From: Sipunculus nudus
Lineage: Eukaryota; Annelida; Sipuncula; Golfingiida; Sipunculidae
Reading direction: 5' to 3'
Length of the DNA: 64,000 nt
Assembly (NCBI GenBank): GCA_026874595.1
Contig: CM049306.1
Location: 18,409,019-18,473,018 of the forward strand
Shown here: positions 21,501-32,400 of the stretch, piece by piece
Layout of the letters: each line of letters begins with the position of its first letter
How positions within the stretch are numbered: the stretch's first letter is position 1
Notes under the pieces: model-generated
Database searches by the model: none
Seen by the model: only the letters and a program-made list of their open reading frames with translations
What the model was told of the DNA's origin: nothing
Made by a program: the position numbers and the translations under genes

Positions 21501-24500
21501 AAACTTAAGACAAAGTTTTAAGCAACTTCTTGAACAGTTCTTAAGTATATATGTACATAAGAGCACGGTGGACAAGCAGGCAGACAAACAGTGAAAACCC
21601 TGCTTACAGAGGATGTAAATTTCTTCAAGACTGGTGTCAACTGTAGACTGGGTCTGTCTGAATTCTTTACTGTGGTTATAGGTGGCAACACCTGAAACTG
21701 TTGACAGGTGCTGCCATCTGGTGACAAATTATCTAACTACTTTACTTTCTTCTCCAGCATGAAGCAGAATTGGAGTGCCTGACTTGGATACATCTACCAA
21801 GGCATGGTTTTATTTTATATTTTAAAAAAATATAGTGGCAAATAAAATAACCAATGGCCTGGAAGGTCTACTATCACTGTATTACTGTTCTTGTTAAACA
21901 GAAACCACCATTATCAGTTTTGAGTGAGTTACAGAACACTGGCCCAGAAATCAACTTTTATTTATATAAATCAACTGATGATAAATTAATGATTTTCTCA
22001 ATTTTTTTCCACTGAATTAAGTTTTTGTAATAAATATTTTTATGACCGTGACAGTATTGCAAAAATGTATTAGAGAGTAATAAGATGTATTTAAGAAACT
22101 AAATACAATTTTTGTTAGTTAATGTTACCATTGGCAAACCTGAAATTTATGTTGGTCCTTTCAGACTGACCATGTGTTGCATCTCTATAGTATCCCTCCA
22201 AACTTACATTTCATGGCCCATTACCAACAAAATTTAACTGAAATTAAAATCCTGTAAAAATTTGTTTTAATGAACCTTCAGTCCTCTCCATTAAGTCTTT
22301 GTTGACAAACAAAATCTGTGGCATGTAAATCTCATTCAACATTGCTGGTTTGTTTGGCTCTTCTGGGTCATTTGCTATCCACTAGGATCTTTTCATTTAT
22401 TCAGCATGTGTTCATTATATTTTATATCTTTATTTACAAAAAAATGCCGCATTGGAAGTTTACATGGTACCAAATCTTTCCATCTGCTTACTAAAATAGC
22501 TGGAAAGTTTATGATTATTTGTCTTGAAAACTGGCTGCAAATTAACCTGTATGACAGTGTTGAAGGATGGAAGTATCATGGTCAATGGAAAAACAAAGCT
22601 TACAACATATGATTTCAGATATTTTTTAATTTTTGTCACAGTGGATCTGCAGTTGACAAATTTATGTTACATAATTCCTAATGCAAAAATATGTTTAACA
22701 ACTGGTCTATAAAATAATAATAAGCAGAAATTGGATGTGTGAAATAAAAACACATTAGTCATTCAAATGAGATAACCCTTGTTCAAGTGATACTTACAGC
22801 CAAATGGATTTGTAGATTTAAATGTAATATCAAGTGGAAAGTTGAGAACAAAAGCTTGTCGATCATCCCGACTTTTCTTTGCTATTTGCGTAATTCCTTC
22901 TTCTAAACCCTACAGAAAAAACACAATGTCATATAATATTTAAATATGTTTTGCAATTACACATAAATACAGTTATACTGTAAGTACAATAAACACCCAA
23001 TACTATTTTTGCACAATGATATGGATATCTAATTTTCTCAATTACTTCTTTCACAGTGTTCCAAAAGTTTTATTTTATTTTCACAGACTTTCCAAGGTTT
23101 TCAAAGGAGGTTTTTCAAGGTTTTCGAAACTATTTCATAGTTTGTTTTAAAAGAAACAAGCCCTTTGGAAAAACATGCAAACATTTTAAGGATTTTTAAG
23201 TCTGAAAGATCCATGTACCAATTTTGCAATAATATTTATTAATATTTTGAACTTAAAATAATTCAAAACATCATTTTTATTCTTATTTTAATATAGACAA
23301 ATATACCATTTCGTAATCCCATTTTGGATTTAAAATTTAAAATGAAGAGGTCATGCTTAAAATCCATGGTGAGCTACTCATTTAAGTAAATAACAGAAAT
23401 ATTACTAAACATTTCAATGTAGTTTCAAAATGTGAATACTTACTGAAGTTATAGCCCAGTCCTGTCCATATTCGAAGCAGTATTTGCACCATATATCATC
23501 AAACTCTGGAAACTGAAATATAAATAGATGTGTTAATAATTTAATTGCATTTATGGCTATAATTAACAGGACATTTTCTGAAGTATTTTAAACTTCATTT
23601 TCTAGTCTTATTTTTAACCAAGCCGCTTAATGATATCATTTTTGCAACCTAATGTCATAGTAAGGTTGATTAAGATCATGATGAAGCACATCATCAGTAC
23701 TACATAGTAAGCCTCCGAGTGGGGCCTACAAGCATTCTATATAAAATATTGGTATTTAACTTTGCACCTGGATAATATGTTTCATTTTCTCATCTGAGCA
23801 AGGAAACAAGTAAGGTGTCATAGTTAAGGGTTAGTTTGGTTATGTGGCCAATGGAGGGACGTTCAGTAAGATCAGACTGGGCACCACTAGAATGCATGCA
23901 GCTCTCACCATCTCTGTATAGAGACAGACACTGCGTCTTAAGGAAGTGGGAACAAAGTGGAAGTGTAATCAGGTGGAAGACCGACCGCAGATTGAAGTAA
24001 GTACTACGATTGAAGTACGTACTGCGAACGAGGTACAGCGTCCTTCGTTGTAGGTACGGATTAACTGGATCAACCTTGCCGTGTTTATTATCGTATTCTG
24101 ACTTTATTTTACGGTCTACGTGATTGATCAACCGGGGGAATTCTCTCAAACAAATGGGTCAACAGCTGTGCTTTTGTTTTGATGAAGCGGGGCTTCCCCA
24201 AACTGTTTTTAATCCACCGAGAAGTTCATCGTGATGCGAGATTGAAGTTTTGAACGGAAAACAGGTTGGTATAGGAATGTTTGCAAGAGAAAATTCTTCA
24301 TGTTATATAAAGTTCAACATTCCTACACTTTACCTACCATAGATTGAATCAGATTCTATGGCATATTAGAGAGAAATTTAGCAAAGTATGATGGCCCTGT
24401 TACCCCTGTTATCGGCCATGATGTTTCCTTACTTCCATCGAAGTACAGCGTACCTCAATATCAGAAACGAAAGAATCCTGATTGTTTCCCCTTTGTTTCA

Positions 24501-26425
24501 TGACAAGTGGTGACTGGCAAAGTGTGATGCAGGAGTTTTTTTAACACAAATAAGAATAAGAAAATGGACACTGAAGTCATTGTTGAATGTTATCTTACTA
24601 TGATTCCCCAAATCTCTGTGTGTAATTTCTTGCAGGACATTAATTTTAAAACCCCCTCCCCCTAGATCTGCCACTGCTTAATGAATTGTTAATACATGTA
24701 ATATAATTTACGTCTTAAATAAAGAAAAAGGAAAACATTGTATTTGGTGAAAAATCAGCTGTGATTATCAATTTGTTTTGTTTAATAATATAATTTTTAC
24801 AGTTTTAAAATTATAATTTCATCTTTATCATGAAAATTAAATAATGTTGCATATGGTGTTGCCAGCTCAAATACCAGTAGATAACTGATAACACCTCGAG
24901 TGCCGATATGCCCAAAAAGAGCCCACAGCAGTGAGTCTTAGAAAAAGATATGGTTAACATGTTCATCTGTTTTGCTCAGTTAAATATAATATTTCATGAT
25001 GTAAGGCATGTGCATGAAAATTTCTATTTTATATGTAATGTTTAGTTTAGAATTGTATTTGGAACAGGGCTTGAAAATTATGCTAGACCACCCAAATTTA
25101 CCAGTCTGGTATGTATCCAATTGCTAGTAGAAGTTTCTTGCCCTGGAAATTGTGTAGGTTTCAGGTTCTTTTTGTGTAGGTTTCAGGTTCTTTTTTAAAG
25201 ATGGCAGTCCTTCAATCAGCAGCACCACAGGAACATGTTCAACCGAACATTGAAAACCAGATCCATGTTGAATGAAGACGGTATTCTAGCACCTGTAGCC
25301 AGATACTATTGCTGAAGGGGGGGGGGGGGTTAGAATGTGATATATAATGTATATATATATATATATATATATATACAGTCTACACAGCGATAAAACGATA
25401 ACACTGATTACAACTTCCAAAGAAGGTCACTGTACTTCGATCGAAGTACGGAAACAACATGGCCGATAACAGGGGTAGCAGGGCCATCACACATTGCTTA
25501 ATTTCTCTCTAATATGCCATATAATCTAATTCAATCTTTGGTAGGTAAAGCGTAGGAATGTTGAACTTTATATAACATGAAGAATTTTCTCTTGCAAACA
25601 TTTCTATACCAACCTGTTTTCCGTTCAAAACTTCAATCTCGCATCACGATGAACTTCTCGGTGGATTAAAAACAGTTTGGGGAAGCCCCGCTTCATCAAA
25701 ACAAAAGCACAGCTGTTGGCCCATTCGTTTGAGAGAATTCCCCCGGTTGACCAATCACGTAGACCGTAAAATAAAGTCAGAATATGATAATAAATACGGC
25801 AAGGTTGATCCAGTTAATCCGTACCTACAACGAAGGACGCCGTACCTCGTTTGTAGTACATACTTCAATCGCAGTACGTACTTCAATCTGCGGTCGTCTT
25901 CGGTCTGGTAATATGACCTATTAATTAATATGCATAGCCACAACACTGCATTAATGTGTCCTAAGCTACACAACAGAGGTCTTAGTATATTGAAATAACA
26001 CAGTACACAGAAATATAACTATAAGTCATATTTCCTCCCCCCCCCCCCCCCCCCCCCATAAAAAATGAAACAATTTTCTCAATTAGATCATCAATATCCA
26101 AAAAGTAGACCAGATTGTAAAGCCGTTCCCATATTTTTTTTATATATTAAGTTTTACGTTAACTTTAATACTGAGAACTGTCATATTTGGCCTTGGCAAC
26201 AAGACTCTGGAGTTTACCTGACAAGTCAAAACATGCAGGTGCCCCTTCGTGCCAGAAACATTTAACTTAACCTCGACAAATTGTCACAGGAAATGAAAAT
26301 GACAAATCTCCAATTGTTTTAGATAACAACACCTCAGACTAGATTCTAATTGGGACAATACTTACTTCAGCTGTTTCAATTTGGCCGCTGATCATCACAA
26401 GGAAAACTGACGGCCCACCCGCCAT
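18404..26425 (-). CDS. B9D1: B9 domain-containing protein 1 (six coding exons, complete)
   Basis: B9D1 is a soluble component of the MKS module at the ciliary transition zone, where with B9D2 and MKS1 it helps gate entry of membrane proteins into the cilium. Coding exons on the minus strand are 26425-26366, 23512-23444, 22909-22798, 21192-21096, 20402-20272 and 18549-18404. All introns have GT-AG ends and phases agree, giving 204 codons, the length of vertebrate B9D1. Recognised blocks: [21 protein letters not shown] (split over exons 1-2), [94 protein letters not shown] and [20 protein letters not shown]. The B9 domain covers about residues 8-125. The start ATG has a favourable context (ACAAAATGG). 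Introns host several repeats. Divergent from MOSMO. Confidence 0.97.
18550..20271 (-). other. B9D1 intron 5
   Basis: No coding exon or clear element. A C-run lies at about 19889-19902. The 83-codon plus-strand frame at 19020-19271 shows no family resemblance. Confidence 0.7.
20272..20402 (-). CDS. B9D1: B9D1 coding exon 5
   Basis: 131 nt from acceptor TTCCAG to donor GTATGT. Encodes [19 protein letters not shown] and [17 protein letters not shown], the most conserved stretch of the family. Confidence 0.97.
20403..21095 (-). other. B9D1 intron 4
   Basis: AT-rich, unremarkable; no nested feature recognised. Confidence 0.7.
21096..21192 (-). CDS. B9D1: B9D1 coding exon 4
   Basis: 97 nt from acceptor ATACAG to donor GTCTGT. 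Encodes [19 protein letters not shown] and [13 protein letters not shown], the core of the B9 domain; ends in the first two bases of an Arg codon. Confidence 0.96.
21193..22797 (-). other. B9D1 introns 3 and flanking non-coding
   Basis: Intron 3 is plain AT-rich sequence. I see no element termini or nested gene. Confidence 0.7.
22798..22909 (-). CDS. B9D1: B9D1 coding exon 3
   Basis: 112 nt from acceptor CTGTAG, ending in phase 1 at donor GTAAGT. Encodes [20 protein letters not shown] and then [17 protein letters not shown]; the next Trp codon is split across the junction. Confidence 0.96.
22910..23443 (-). other. B9D1 intron 2
   Basis: AT-rich, unremarkable; no nested feature recognised. 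Confidence 0.7.
23444..23512 (-). CDS. B9D1: B9D1 coding exon 2
   Basis: Twenty-three codons from acceptor TTTCAG to donor GTAAGT. Encodes [20 protein letters not shown] plus ITS, including the conserved CKYCF-Y-GQDW block. Confidence 0.96.
23750..23945 (-). repeat. Repeat shared with 30209-30420 (inverted)
   Basis: On the minus strand this encodes a frame with [20 protein letters not shown] that parallels CLSLRYRDEEHCKHSCGALSD on the plus strand at 30216-30419, and DNA similarity continues through CCTGGATAATATGTTTCATT. It is a dispersed repeat, placed just outside the left arm of the long inverted repeat. The shared frame could be accidental. Confidence 0.65.
23977..24453 (+). mobile_element. 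Left arm of a long inverted repeat in B9D1 intron 1
   Basis: About 475 bp whose reverse complement matches 25432-25908 at high identity, with landmarks GATTGAAGTACGTACTGCG, CTACGTGATTGATCAACCG, GATGAAGCGGGGCTTCCCC, GGAAAACAGGTTGGTATAGG and CCCCTGTTATCGGCCATG. The outer edge is made of short GTACTTCAATC-type subrepeats. With the right arm it resembles a foldback element about 1.9 kb long. Confidence 0.85.
24454..25431. other. Spacer between the long inverted-repeat arms
   Basis: About 1 kb without coding potential. It contains CCCCCTAGATCTGCCACTG at about 24656-24675, matching a terminus of the CAGTGGCGGATC element family seen at 44510, plus a tandem GTGTAGGTTTCAGGTTCTTT duplication near 25152, a G-run near 25317 and (TA)n at 25349-25375. 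Confidence 0.7.
25432..25908 (-). mobile_element. Right arm of the long inverted repeat in B9D1 intron 1
   Basis: Mirror copy of 23977-24453. In both arms the same short frame starting MREFPRL can be read outward, a consequence of the duplication. Ends near CAATCTGCGGTCGTCTTCGG. Confidence 0.85.
25909..26365 (-). other. Remainder of B9D1 intron 1
   Basis: Contains a poly-C tract at about 26036-26057. No exon or element recognised. Confidence 0.6.
26366..26425 (-). CDS. B9D1: B9D1 coding exon 1
   Basis: Twenty codons, [20 protein letters not shown], ending in phase 0 at the donor GTAAG. The start of the B9 fold ([11 protein letters not shown]) is here. Confidence 0.95.
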
Positions 26426-26659
26426 TTTGTAAACAAATACCCACCAATGTCAAGGCCGGTGTAACGAATGATATTTTTTCTACTACGAATTACTGTATTA
26501 CTATTAATTGACTGTTTCACTGAAATAATTTCTAACAAATTTATTACAATTCACATACGTCATCCAACTCATACCATATCGTAACTCAACTGATAATGCC
26601 GAATTTAAACAACAAATTCGTTTTGTTTGCAATTTACATGTTATCATAGTCTTTAAACT

Positions 26660-26673
26660 GTAGCCATGACAAC
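26660..26673 (+). promoter_or_regulatory. Candidate RFX X-box upstream of B9D1
   Basis: GTAGCCATGACAAC fits the relaxed X-box consensus RYYNYYATRRNRAC at all positions but the third. It lies 235 bp upstream of the B9D1 start codon, within the usual distance for ciliary genes controlled by RFX factors. MKS-module genes are established RFX targets in other animals; binding here is inference. Confidence 0.5.
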
Positions 26674-29301
26674 ATGACACTCATGAGTGCTGACTCAGGC
26701 CTTCGGAAAAAAACTGATAGGGCCTGGACCATCGTCTTCAGCTCATCTAAAATCGACGTTTGGGGTGACAAGCTGTCGCTATTTAAACTGATGATATAAT
26801 ATTGGGCCCTGGCATTGGGAGAAAATTTCCAAGTTTACAAAACTGAAAAGGCCAACAAATGGAATGATTATACAACTCATAAATGTAACAATCATTAGAG
26901 AAAATTTGGTCCAATAATATTACGAGTTGTTAACCACATATAAATAAATAGACAATTAGAAATATGCATTCTCAGGAATGCAGACCTCCGCCGTCTGGCG
27001 GTCTATAGGCGGTCTTTGTAATATAATGTGGGGGTACTGCGCAACTTTTGTTTCATTCATTTATTGGCCCAAATTCCCAGGCTTATTGGTGCATATTTTT
27101 CTCAACAAATGTTTGCATTCACCTAATCGGCCCATATATTCCCATGTTTAATAGAGCAAATGTAACTGCACATTTGTGAATATTCAAGGAAGTCCTTCAA
27201 GGATCCTGACCATGCGCTGGGCCCAAACCAAAATCTAATCAAATTTTTACCGGCCCATAAAGGAGGTGCCCTGAACGTTTCATGGGATTCCTTTCATGAC
27301 TACATGAGTTATGTTGTAAACAAACACACATAAACACACACTCGCACGAACGGGAATGAACGCATACCCCCCTAGATGTCGGAAGTGGTAATGTTAGGCT
27401 GGGGCGTCAATATAGGGGGGATGGGGGTATATACCCCCCCCCCACCTTTTTGGCAAGGGGGGTGGGGGTGGTCAATGTAATCATCCCCCCCCCCCCCACT
27501 TTTCAGAATTAGCATTTATATATTGCAAATTAAAAATATTTATATTTTAAACATTACAGAATTTGGTTTAGTTTGTGAGTTTGCTTTGATATATTATATC
27601 TAAACGTAGTTTTGAATCAACTTATATACTAGAAACATAATACCTTATTTTCCAAATCCTTATACGTAATTGCAATATTTTTTTAATGTACATAAGTAAG
27701 TATATATATATATATATATAGAAAGAGAGAAAGAGTGTAGACGGATGAATCTGACAGGTCCATGACAACCCATGGGTTGTCACAGCAAACATTTGACAAC
27801 CCTTTTTACAACCCTAGAGGGTTTTCAAATTGAAATTTTGACAACCTGGGTTGTTGTTTTAGGTACACCCATTTGACAACCCTAAGGTTGTCGATTTGAC
27901 AACCCTATGTTTTCAGTGCGGATCTACACAAAAACCAATTCGATTCTTTATTAGTCTATTCCTAAAATGCTCTGAAAAATTTTATGAGATTCAATTCAAA
28001 ACTGTGTGAGTTACGTTGTGAACAAACACGCGCACAAAGACACACACGAACGGTAATGAATGCATAATAATATTAATAAAAATAATAAAATAATAAAAAT
28101 AATAATAATTATTATTATTATTATCATAATAATTATTATTAATTTAATGATAATAAATATTCGTAAGCACTGCACTAGACAGATCATCAGAAGGGATATT
28201 AAATAACACATCAGAAAAAAAATTAAGACGTAATTACAGTTATTACACTAAGAGAATCATCATAAAATACAGGTAATGGTAGCATGTTTAAGTCAAAGAA
28301 AATACTAAATACTGCAGAGAATCCAAGTATAAGATAAGTGCGTGATATAATGAATTGTGAAAGTGTGTTTCAAGCTGTCTTTACGAGGATTAAAAGATTC
28401 CGCCTCCTTAATTTTGTTTTAGAGGGAATTCTATAACTATGTAGTGACATGCTTGGTGGAAGGATCACTCATCATATTTTGAAGTTTTAATAATGGGACC
28501 CTTAACGTCACTGCGTTTTGCGATCTCAAGTCTCTATGTGGGTGGTACATTTCTAACAATTCCGTAATATAAACAGGTTCTCTTTATCTATAAAGCTTCA
28601 TTAGTAAGCATGAGAAATTTCAAGTTGTGTACTGGATACGATACCTTACAGGTAGCCAATCCTTTGCTTTAAGTTCTTTTTTTGTAATATGAAAACTGTG
28701 AGATGTTAGAAAATGTTATGTTATTTTGTGTTTTCTTCATGAAATGTTATGCTTTTTATAATGCATTGAATTGTATTGTATTGTTATATTATACATTACA
28801 CCGTGCAATGTTATACTTATTATGTTATGTTATATTATATTATATTATATTATATTATATTATAATGTATTATATTATATTATATTATATTACATTATGT
28901 TACATTACCCTTTGTTAAACAGTTATCGCAATCTGTTTTATATTATTACATAATATTTCACATTATTTTACACAATTTTATCTTCTTAACTTAAACTTCA
29001 CATGCCTCACTTGTAAAATAGTTCATGTTACCTGTATTCATAAAATTTTAGTCCAGTGAGTCATATAACATATTTATATATAAACAGGGCAAAATTGCGG
29101 GAGGATACATTTTTCTGTACACTGGGGATTTCATTATATTTTGCAGTTTCTGAATGGTTTCCTTTCACTTCCTGTTGTTGTTGTTACACTGAGGCACAAG
29201 CAGCTGATATACAATTATGCGAAACCACCTTTGTTGTGTTGCTTGACCTCTGGTGCTGAGAATATTTGTGTAATTACGATATCCTTTCAGCGGCCGGGAA
29301 G
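26674..29301. other. Intergenic region between divergent B9D1 and MOSMO
   Basis: Contains C-rich low-complexity sequence at 27425-27500, a (TA)n and GA patch at 27700-27735, the GACAACCC cluster, an AAT-rich tract at 28067-28146, a TATAT pentanucleotide array at 28831-28891, and then the MOSMO 5' flank. No coding sequence recognised. Confidence 0.6.
27764..27908. repeat. Cluster of GACAACCC motifs in both orientations
   Basis: Starts with the perfect 18-bp palindrome GACAACCCATGGGTTGTC, followed by TTGACAACCC, ACAACCCTAGAGGGTT, TGACAACCTGGGTTGTTG, TTGACAACCCTAAGGTTGTC and TTGACAACCC. About six motif copies, several as inverted pairs. It resembles in design the CACAAGT clusters at 58386 and 61751, but with a different word. 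Confidence 0.75.
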
Positions 29302-29404
29302 ATGGATAAGCTGAGTGTGATATCTGGTGCGCTGTTTTTCGCAGCAGATCTGTTTGCCGTTGCTGGCCTGGCAATGCCTAACTGGATTGTCTCCAAAGTG
29401 GGCG
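29302..29404 (+). CDS. MOSMO: MOSMO coding exon 1
   Basis: Thirty-four codons plus one base, from MDKLSVISGALFFAADLF to the donor GTAAGA; first membrane segment. Directly upstream, CCTTTCAG precedes the 5' leader CGGCCGGGAAG, so an upstream 5' UTR exon spliced at 29290 is possible. Confidence 0.95.
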
Positions 29405-32400
29405 GTAAGATTTGGGATTTACAACAGTCAAAACACCGGTGTTTTCGGTACCTGTGACGACACACTCATATAACTTTAAGTATGAAGCAAAACACTGATA
29501 TAAGTTGAAATATTATTATCTGTTGAATATATCAGTGCATAATCTTATAGGATACCAGTCGATTCGTCACCACAGTCATTTCGTCACCAATTTACATGCG
29601 GTACCAAATGGTCAATTCGTCACCAATATTTTGTATGATAAAATGTTATCTATTACAATTAAAATTAAAACACAATGATACCTATACTGAAAAGTTTATT
29701 TGGTTGTTGATTCTTTTAATTAACGGCTCAGGGTACACCATGCAAGGAGTGGATCACATATAAATACAAACATTGCGCAGCATTGCCAACTGGCCGCCAA
29801 TGGTAATCAGGGCTATTTACGTCTCTGCTCACCGCAAACGATTCCCTCACAGCAGGCCAGCCCGTTTGAAATGTTCTTTTGTTTCACACACGCAGGTGTT
29901 ATCGTTAAATAAAATCCACGTCCACAACTGACACAGAGAAACAAGTCACCAAAAGAACTTTATAAAATCTTAAACGGCCTTTGAAGAGTATAATATAAAG
30001 TTTTTTTTTTGCAGTAACTATTTTCTCAGCCATATTTCATTCTTCTGTCAATCAATATTCTGTTCTTCTGTCATTCCCTATGCATTTGAATTGCTGATTT
30101 TAAGAACGTACCCGGCCAATTCCAGCCTGTTGCATTTTGACGGTCACTTCGTCACCAATTTCCTTTGGTTATGAAATGACTGTGGTGAAGAAACGACTGG
30201 TTCCCATCTTATAAAATGCAGACAGAGTGTCTGTCTCTACGATACAGAGACGAAGAGCACTGCAAGCATTCTTGTGGTGCCCTGTCTGATGTTACTAAGT
30301 GTCCCTTCTTTGGCCAAATAACCAAACATAATCTAGCTAACATAACCTTAACTTCGACTCCTTACTTGTTTTCTTGCTCAAATAAGAAAATGAAACATAT
30401 AATCCAGGTGCAAAGTTAAGAAGCGATGCTTGAAGGTTTATAACCACACATGACTTGTTGCTTTAGGGTCAAGGACTCGGAGAGAAGCCAGTTTTCAAAG
30501 TTCTTCCTCTGATAGGGTGCTAGATTTCGGGCTCATTTATCATGGAAATCCAACTTAATTCCAAGTATAAGATTTACTGCTTGGTCCCAAAATGGTGCCA
30601 TCTAGTGAATAAAACAGAAAGTGCAAGCAAAACAATGGTTCCAAGCGGGGCTAGTAGCCACCTGCAAATTTTCTCGTTTTCACTTATTAGAAATGGTTCA
30701 CACATCCCAACAAGACCCACGTTTGTTTATTTTAAGCTTATTATCTGATTTATCTAAATTTCTGAGAAAAAAATTGTGTAAAATCAAATAATATGTTTAT
30801 GACAAGGAAACTTATGTAATCTAAGGAAGATACAGTACTTTATTCAAATGACAAAGAAATTCAGCTTAATATTATGTTTTGTATGTAAACATGACTCCAT
30901 GGACACAGCTTACTGGACCGCAAGAAAAATATGTAATCCTTTAACTCTCATGGTAATTTGTCCAGATATTTTAGTAGAAATATATCTAAAACATTTATTA
31001 TATTTGGTTAAAAAAGAATAGTCTGTTTTGCAACAAAATTTGATAATTAATACTTACAGACTCTGGCACATGGATCATTGTTGTTTTACCATTTCTTTAG
31101 TACATATTTTCAGATCAATGAGATCATGTGTTGCCATAACAACCGTGTGATTTATTATTATGTTTTTCATCACAAAATCTGTTTATTCAATGTGTGACAT
31201 GAGTGCTAATTTTTTTCCTCTTTGAGTCATAAATAAAAATATGAGTGGTGGTTACTGGGGTATGTAAAAATGGAACAGTATTCAAAGTCAAGTAAATGAG
31301 GTCTGACTCATAGAAATATTTTTGTAAATTTCAATCATTCAGTGAATCAGTCATTTATGTAGCTGCAACCTTTAGGGATGTTGCTCTGTTCTTATATAAG
31401 CAAGAGGGGTGTTTTTATAAGAATAAAACAGGAAAATGAGGAAATTCATCTTTGGGGTATTGGTTGTACATACTTTCTACTGCTTTGCTTGTTGCCAACA
31501 AAAAAGTGAAGTCAGCCAATTATTTAATAAGAGTTATCAACCATGGTCAATGGGTACATATTGTAGCTAATCAGTGTCAGGGTTTGGCCGGTAGTACCCA
31601 AGCAGGTAAACCTGGGCGGGTAATACTCCATAATACTCTGGTGGGAAATAAGTGTTAAAACCCACATGCGAGTTTTATTGGCAATATGAGATCGACTTTT
31701 CTGAAAACTGTTTATGTTTATTTATAATTTCCAAAGAATAAAGTAGGGTAATATTTATTAGAAAATCCTGTCATATGTTAACAGATTAGTATAACTGTTT
31801 ACATGTGATTGAATTGTAAAGAATCAAGTCAATAACTGTACATAACAGTGAATTTAAATGAATGGTGTCATCAGTTTTTCATGTCAAAGTTCCTTATCAG
31901 GGCCCTATGGAATTTGTCAGCTGGGAAGCCTTTTTTTCCCAGTCAGTGTGTCCTACTTTAATAATGTGCCTTGTTGTTCCATACAGCACAGATGACTAGA
32001 CAAGGTGCATTGACAGAGGAGAAACATAAGGGCTAGCCAGTCATGACAGCCTGACACTGACAGGAGATATTTTAATTGTATCAAGGTGACTGACGAATCC
32101 CCTTCCCACTCATCATGTAACTGATTTCTGTATCTGGACATTAGCTAACAATTAGAAGTGCACAAGATCTCCTTTAACCTGGTAATAAATACTGATAACA
32201 AACAATAGAGGCTGTGGCTGGGGTGTAAACTGCACAAGATAGGAGGCTGAATCAGCAGGTAATTGATAAGTGGATATCAGTCATCCTGCGCTTGATCATC
32301 ATTATCATCAGAGTGGAATCATGGTACCCATATGATGCAGATGAATACTGAATTATGTATCTAAGAAGTCTCATATATATAGAAATTTTTTTATTTTTTT

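Noticed and set aside
23790-24149. 119-codon minus-strand frame starting MREFPRL
   Set aside because: Spans the inverted-repeat arm and an unrelated repeat; its twin at 25729-25911 exists only because the arms are duplicated.
28703-28953. Two plus-strand frames rich in Tyr, Ile and Leu
   Set aside because: Translation of the TATAT pentanucleotide array.
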